Shown: positions 19,572-23,167 of the stretch, in pieces
How the letters are laid out: each line of letters begins with the position of its first letter
Numbering within the stretch: the first letter of the stretch is position 1
Source of the DNA: a virus
Reading direction: 5' to 3' (one strand)
Virus record (IMG/VR): IMGVR_UViG_3300050024_000159
Location: 1 to 23,167 of that record
Length of the DNA: 23,167 nt
Notes under the pieces: model-generated
The model's database searches: none
What the model was told of the DNA's origin: nothing
The model's input: the letters and a program-made list of their open reading frames with translations, nothing else
Program-made: the position numbers and the translations under genes

Positions 19572-19901
19572 ATGAAAAACATCAGCGAATTTATCCCGAA
19601 AAATTACAGGGAGTTCTATTCAATGCAGGAACTTGTTTCCGCAATATCCCGCACCCTGAAAGTCATCACATGGGCTGCTTGTGGATGGACAAAAATGAAC
19701 AAGGCTTTACTCCGCTTCAGGGTAAGCGCACACCGACATAAAGGCTATGTCTATATCGCTGTGAACGGCGCTGACCTGTTCGACATCTGGCTGACCAACC
19801 TTAAAGGCGATGTTAAAAAGACCTTTACCGACGTGTACGTCGAAGACCTGATCACCGTAATCGACGACGAAATTGAAAAAATGCCTGACTATATTCGCTA
19901 A
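19572..19901 (+). CDS. Conserved hypothetical phage protein, 109 aa
   Basis: A helix with ISRTLKVITWAACGW precedes a compact domain: LLRFRVSAHRHKGYVYIAVN, ADLFDIWLTNLKGDV and VYVEDLITVIDDEIEKM. This order recalls small phage and plasmid proteins of unknown role that carry the KGxVYIxxN strand. Single-gene unit, followed by the cloverleaf-like element. Confidence 0.78.
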   Translation: MKNISEFIPKNYREFYSMQELVSAISRTLKVITWAACGWTKMNKALLRFRVSAHRHKGYVYIAVNGADLFDIWLTNLKGDVKKTFTDVYVEDLITVIDDEIEKMPDYIR

Positions 19902-19920
19902 AAATAAGCTGTGGCAAAAG

Positions 19921-20002
19921 GAAACCGCACCCAGACGCAAGTCTGGGGTTGCTTCGCCCACAAGGCGAATGACATATCTGGATTCGATTTCCAGCGGATT
20001 TT
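19921..20002 (+). ncRNA. Cloverleaf-like RNA element (possible degenerate tRNA)
   Basis: GAAACCG 19921-19927 pairs with CGG(A)TTTT 19995-20002 (one bulge) and closes three hairpins: CCCAGAC-GCAA-GTCTGGG 19930-19947; TTCGCC-CACAA-GGCGAA 19953-19969 (17 bases, the size of an anticodon arm); and CTGGA-TTCGATT-TCCAG 19978-19994, a perfect T-arm with consensus T-loop. Two bases separate the first stem from the first hairpin, as in a tRNA. There is no normal D-arm, no clear anticodon and no CCA. It could be a tRNA mimic or a decayed tRNA. Confidence 0.45.
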
Positions 20003-20018
20003 ATTTCTAAAATAATCC

Positions 20019-20049
20019 TTGCAAAGTTATAAAATAGTTCGTACCTTTG
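20019..20049 (+). promoter_or_regulatory. Phage promoter for 20076-20447
   Basis: TTG 20019-20021, spacer with CAAAGTTATAAAATAGTTCG, TACCTTTG 20042-20049. Confidence 0.9.
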
Positions 20050-20075
20050 CATCGAACATTTAAAACAACACGACA

Positions 20076-20447
20076 ATGGCAGCAACAATGAAAATAATCA
20101 CCGACCTTATCGCAAGCTGGAACACCTCGGGAACAAACTCAAAACACGACCCAGCCTTCGTTGACTTCAAACGCAAATTTAAAAGCGCCCTGACCGCTGA
20201 ACTCAAAAAAATCAACGCCCTTAACATCGTATTCAGTTACGGACACTACTACATCAGCGGGTTCTTTACGGTGAACTCACAAGCCTATTACTTCAGCATT
20301 GGCGACGTCCGTTGTTTCTTCCGCATGGGCAACATCGAGTTTCCTCTGTTATATCGTACCGCCCAGCACTACAAAGATTGGACAGGTGGATATAACCAAT
20401 ACGCCCCGCTGGAAAAGGATATGTTTTTGCGCTCCAGCATAAAATAA
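20076..20447 (+). CDS. Conserved hypothetical phage protein, 123 aa
   Basis: N-terminal helix ending FKRKFKSALTAELKK, then a beta domain with GHYYISGFFTVNSQAYYFSI, DVRCFFRM and a LLYRTAQHYKDWTGGYNQYA motif. The LYRTAxHYKDxTGG run recurs in small phage and mobile-element proteins of unknown function. Single-gene unit. Confidence 0.8.
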   Translation: MAATMKIITDLIASWNTSGTNSKHDPAFVDFKRKFKSALTAELKKINALNIVFSYGHYYISGFFTVNSQAYYFSIGDVRCFFRMGNIEFPLLYRTAQHYKDWTGGYNQYAPLEKDMFLRSSIK

Positions 20448-20450
20448 CCT

Positions 20451-20481
20451 TTGGAAAGTTGCGAAATAGTTCGTACCTTTG
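20451..20481 (+). promoter_or_regulatory. Phage promoter for 20505-20801
   Basis: TTG 20451-20453, spacer with GAAAGTTGCGAAATAGTTCG, TACCTTTG 20474-20481. Confidence 0.89.
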
Positions 20482-20504
20482 CATCTCACTTAAACCTTAA
20501 ACCA

Positions 20505-20801
20505 ATGAAAACGACAACCGACAACCCAAACGTAAACGCTGACAACATTAAAAAAATGTCGCTCAGGGAAATTGCCAACATCATCTTTGAAACAGACCGC
20601 GAAAACTGGCGTGCCAAACATGGCAAATATTACGGTGCTATTCCTTACCTCGACGCAATGAGCTGTCTGGATAACATCAGCCAGAACTACGGAATGGACA
20701 GCGGAAAATCCATCGTGGCATACTTCCTTGGAAACGCCCAAACATGGCAGGGTGCAACGGCAAAAATCGTAAAAGCTGAACTGAACAAACGACTGAAATA
20801 A
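20505..20801 (+). CDS. Hypothetical protein, 98 aa
   Basis: Start at the ATG 24 bases after the -7 box; the frame is open through the promoter from a TTG, which is rejected. Helical: MSLREIANIIFETDRENW, a Tyr-rich KYYGAIPYLDAMSCL turn and AKIVKAELNKRLK at the end. No family recognised beyond general resemblance to small phage helical proteins. A terminator follows. Confidence 0.76.
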   Translation: MKTTTDNPNVNADNIKKMSLREIANIIFETDRENWRAKHGKYYGAIPYLDAMSCLDNISQNYGMDSGKSIVAYFLGNAQTWQGATAKIVKAELNKRLK

Positions 20802-20822
20802 TATTGTTGCCGTGTTTTTCGC

Positions 20823-20867
20823 CCGCCTTGTTAGTACCAACCTTTGGGAACGCAAGGCGGATTTTTT
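20823..20867 (+). terminator. Rho-independent terminator with long loop
   Basis: CCGCCTTG 20823-20830 pairs with CAAGGCGG 20853-20860, then ATTTTTT. The 22-base loop is unusually long. Confidence 0.82.
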
Positions 20868-20931
20868 ATTGCTATGTCTATGTACTATATAATAGGGCGC
20901 CAAACAAATTTAAAAATAAATCTATTTTAAT

Positions 20932-20962
20932 TTGGTGAATCGAAAAATACTTCGTACCTTTG
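20932..20962 (+). promoter_or_regulatory. Phage promoter for the second DUF932 gene
   Basis: TTG 20932-20934, spacer with AATCGAAAAATACTTCG, TACCTTTG 20955-20962; the leader is 43 bases, the longest in the window. Confidence 0.86.
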
Positions 20963-21005
20963 TTCTCGTTAATGCAATGCAGCACTAACATAAAAAATAA
21001 ACCAC

Positions 21006-21938
21006 ATGATATTAGGAACCAACATCGGAAAAAACCTTGACGTCCTCGCAATGTTAATGCAATATGGACTTGCTTGGGGAGTTAAAAAAGTCAGGCTGGC
21101 ACTTGTCAATGAACCACAGCCAAACGAAAAACCAACCTTTTACACCAACGAAAACGGCACCGTTATTGAAGCCACAGAGGACAGGGCAATTGTCCGTGAC
21201 GACAATAACCATATTCTTTCAATCCAAAAGGAATCATATGAAGTTTATGACAATTATAAACTGGGCGATCTTTTTCTTTCGGCTTCGGAAAAATCAGGAC
21301 TGACTGTCGACAAAGCAGGTTCATTCAAAGGTGGCGCCTTGGTTTATATGCAGTTTAATTCTTCCGTCCTTCATCTTGATAACGACACCGTAAATGGCAG
21401 GTTCACCGTTATTAATTCATTTGACGGATCGAAAGCCCTCGGAATGGGCTTATCAAACACCGTTATTTCTTGCATGAATACATTTAACGCCGCTTACAAA
21501 CAGGTACAAAGCAAAATTCGCCACACCAAAAATATGCAACTGAAAGTTGACGACGTAATTAACGCCTTTGACGAATTCCGCAAGGAAGAACAGGATCACT
21601 TCAAACTCATCCGCAAACTGACCACGGCACCCCTCACACCAGCAAATGTTGACCTTGCACTCAAAACCATGTTCGATGTGTCCGCCTCTGACATCCTGAA
21701 CACTCCAAAGGAAATCAGCACCCGTAAAATGAACGACGTTATCCGCTTCCAGTCCGCCCTGCAAACCGAACTGACCCAGAAAGGAAATACACTTTGGGGT
21801 CTATTTAACGGGGTGACAAGGTACACCAGCCACATGATAAAAAACACCGACGCAGAACGGGAAGAAGCTAAACTGTTCGGAACTGTCGCCAACAAGGAAC
21901 GTGCCCTTTTTGCCGCCTTTTCAAAAATGGTTGCATAA
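21006..21938 (+). CDS. DUF932-family phage/plasmid-like protein
   Basis: 310 residues, larger than the DUF932 protein at 5555-6352. The order of motifs fits the phage/plasmid-like group: a start with LAMLMQYGLAWGVKK, RAIVRDDNNHILSI then SYEVYDNYKLGDL, FKGGALVYMQ, VINSFDGSKALGMGLSNTVISCMNTF, IRHTKNMQLKVDDV, and NTLWGLFNGVTRYTSHM near residues 263-279. The family is common in phages and plasmids and its activity is unknown. It has its own promoter and terminator. Confidence 0.88.
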   Translation: MILGTNIGKNLDVLAMLMQYGLAWGVKKVRLALVNEPQPNEKPTFYTNENGTVIEATEDRAIVRDDNNHILSIQKESYEVYDNYKLGDLFLSASEKSGLTVDKAGSFKGGALVYMQFNSSVLHLDNDTVNGRFTVINSFDGSKALGMGLSNTVISCMNTFNAAYKQVQSKIRHTKNMQLKVDDVINAFDEFRKEEQDHFKLIRKLTTAPLTPANVDLALKTMFDVSASDILNTPKEISTRKMNDVIRFQSALQTELTQKGNTLWGLFNGVTRYTSHMIKNTDAEREEAKLFGTVANKERALFAAFSKMVA

Positions 21939-21958
21939 CCGTCCAGCACACCAGCCAT

Positions 21959-21985
21959 AAGCCCGCCCGCCAGCGGGCTTTTTTT
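21959..21985 (+). terminator. Rho-independent terminator
   Basis: AAGCCCGC 21959-21966 pairs with GCGGGCTT, then a T-run. Confidence 0.91.
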
Positions 21986-22174
21986 ATGTTCTTTCCCGCC
22001 CGCTGACAGACTTAAATACTTTGCCCATGCAACGGTGCCACTTTGCCCCGTTCGTTCATTATAGAGCCTTAAATCAAATAAACTGGTTGCCCTTATGTCT
22101 TTTGATTACTTATATATAAGGCGAAAAATTGTAACCCAAGTTGTAACCCTGACAAAAATAAATTAAAATAACCT
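21986..22174. other. Non-coding stretch with a direct repeat and an imperfect hairpin
   Basis: No ORF is supported here. TTGTAACCC occurs twice in direct orientation (22129-22137 and 22141-22149, period 12). GCCCTTAT and ATAAGGC (around 22089-22122) form an imperfect inverted pair around an AT-rich loop. These could be protein-binding sites or a recombination site; nothing decides. Confidence 0.45.
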
Positions 22175-22205
22175 TTGGAAAGTCGGAAAATACTTCGTAC
22201 CTTTG
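22175..22205 (+). promoter_or_regulatory. Phage promoter for 22237-22917
   Basis: TTG 22175-22177, spacer with GAAAGTCGGAAAATACTTCG, TACCTTTG 22198-22205. Confidence 0.89.
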
Positions 22206-22236
22206 CTTCATTATTCACAAATAAAACAACAACAAC

Positions 22237-22917
22237 ATGAAAACAACACACGAAAATTCTTACAAAGTCCTCGCAGAATTAAGAAATGCAGGCGGAAAAA
22301 TCTCAGCCATCGGCTTATTCCGCTTAATTGCGATCACCGAAAACATTATCGCCCCTATGCTCGTCGTTCTGCATAACTATACATCGGACAAGTCAGACAA
22401 TACAGAACTTGCCGATTACGTTATGAACGTCGGAACAAAATACGAAAACGCAAAGGAATCAGCAAACAAAAAAATAACTGACCTCGGAACTGCCGAAATT
22501 GTCGAAATACAGGCACTCTGCACCCCTGCAACCATCAAAGGCTATCAGCACATCAATCGCAAAGGTATGACCGACGAAAACTACTGCAACGCCGTTAAAA
22601 TTGCAGTACCGCAAGCCATCGAGGAAATGAAAACCGTCAAGGAACGCCCGAACGAAAACGTTATCCACTTAAACAAAGTCCTTTCGTACAATACCAATAC
22701 AAGCAATCTGCTTATCGCAGGCGAACTGATCAAAGGCGGAAAGTCCGTAACCATAACAGGCGAAACGAAACCCGTTGCAAAAGCACCCCTGACCGTCGCA
22801 AAAGAAGTCGTAAAAGGCTACCTGAACACCCGTACATCAAAAATCCGTACCTTTGCCATCACGAACCTTAATACCATCTCCATAAACGGCAAAAAAATTG
22901 ACCTCAACGTCGGATAA
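22237..22917 (+). CDS. Hypothetical protein, 226 aa
   Basis: Soluble and lysine-rich. The first 150 residues are helical (SYKVLAELRNAGGKISAIGL, then a TKYENAKESANKKITDL helix and AVKIAVPQAIEEMKTVKE). The last 75 hold strands around NTSNLLIAGELIKGGKSVTI and end ITNLNTISINGKKIDLNVG. No family recognised. It has its own promoter and terminator and is the last gene in the window. Confidence 0.78.
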   Translation: MKTTHENSYKVLAELRNAGGKISAIGLFRLIAITENIIAPMLVVLHNYTSDKSDNTELADYVMNVGTKYENAKESANKKITDLGTAEIVEIQALCTPATIKGYQHINRKGMTDENYCNAVKIAVPQAIEEMKTVKERPNENVIHLNKVLSYNTNTSNLLIAGELIKGGKSVTITGETKPVAKAPLTVAKEVVKGYLNTRTSKIRTFAITNLNTISINGKKIDLNVG

Positions 22918-22942
22918 AATTGTTGTTGTTTCCATAAGTGAA

Positions 22943-22969
22943 AAAGGGTGCAAGTTGCGCCCTTTTTTT
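22943..22969 (+). terminator. Rho-independent terminator
   Basis: AAAGGGTGC pairs with GCGCCCTTT (nine pairs, one G-T) and is followed by a T-run. Confidence 0.9.
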
Positions 22970-23167
22970 ATTGACATGATCTGACCCTATTAGAAGCGAT
23001 ATAAGACACGCAGCACCCGAACGAACCAATGACCTTACCCCGATATTTGCACGCAACCTGAATGATCTTTGACCCCTTAAACTTCATAATTCAGTTACCC
23101 CATACACCCCCCCCCACCTCCTATCTCCTACGGCGTACCCCGCCCCATTTAGCTCAAGGCGGGGGTC
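22970..23167. other. Gene-free right end with C-tract and terminal hairpin
   Basis: No ORF or promoter copy is seen. A run of nine C lies at 23107-23115. ACCCCGCC 23137-23144 can pair with GGCGGGGGT 23158-23166 (one bulged G), a stem that reaches the window edge and could be a terminator continued outside or an end-of-molecule structure. Confidence 0.5.

Noticed and set aside
5096-20484. Minus-strand ORFs sharing RYELF or GTNFF peptides, and plus-strand ORFs sharing NSSYLC
   Set aside because: These shared peptides are translations of the promoter repeat in other frames, not a real protein family.
725-22205. Possible CRISPR or tandem repeat array
   Set aside because: The repeated 31-32 bp element is dispersed with gene-sized, coding spacings and always sits just upstream of a start codon, so it is a promoter family.
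22847-22854. TACCTTTG inside the last gene
   Set aside because: It has no TTG box or conserved spacer upstream and lies in coding sequence, so it is probably chance.

Overview
The window looks like an accessory region of a phage (less likely another mobile element) infecting a Bacteroidetes host. The main evidence is the promoters. More than thirty copies of one near-identical element carry the Bacteroidetes-type -33 TTG / -7 TAnnTTTG signal with a 20-bp spacer, and no gene has a clear Shine-Dalgarno sequence. The genes are tightly packed, nearly all on the plus strand, mostly 60-200 codons, and many belong to small phage or plasmid families of unknown function. There is no capsid, tail, terminase, polymerase or integrase gene, so the replication and structural modules must lie outside.

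Layout. 1-723: the end of an unrecognised gene and a partner gene. 725-2430: single-gene units encoding an ASCH-like protein, a GP88-family protein and a conserved unknown. 2389-3453 (minus): an AT-rich zinc-finger-array endonuclease. 3538-6352: single-gene units and a small operon ending in a DUF932 protein. 6354-6789: a non-coding RNA unit with its own promoter and terminator; it holds a folded 5' domain followed by a tRNA-Leu-like domain with a hairpin inserted in the D-loop. 6799-10624: small operons including an HNH endonuclease. 10629-11582 (minus): a second, related zinc-finger-array endonuclease with one finger fewer. 11666-14229: small operons containing a duplicated two-gene cassette. 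14216-20867: HTH, zinc-ribbon, RNA polymerase alpha-CTD-like, lipoprotein, membrane and unknown genes, with two structured non-coding stretches at 18619-18756 and 19903-20005. 20932-22969: a second DUF932-type gene and a last unknown gene, each with a terminator. 22970-23167: no gene seen.

How it works together. Almost every gene or short operon has its own copy of the promoter, in which the spacer is conserved as well as the -33 and -7 boxes. This suggests one coordinated regulon read by host RNA polymerase, perhaps helped by a phage factor. Candidate factors encoded here are the alpha-CTD-like protein (16020-16412) and the HTH protein (14273-14560), but that link is inference. The repeated promoter makes each gene a self-contained cassette. 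Four genes even end inside the next promoter, using it for their last codons and stop. The two minus-strand endonucleases look like intergenic homing endonucleases: they lie between a stop codon and the next promoter, are AT-rich, and share their own upstream sequence.
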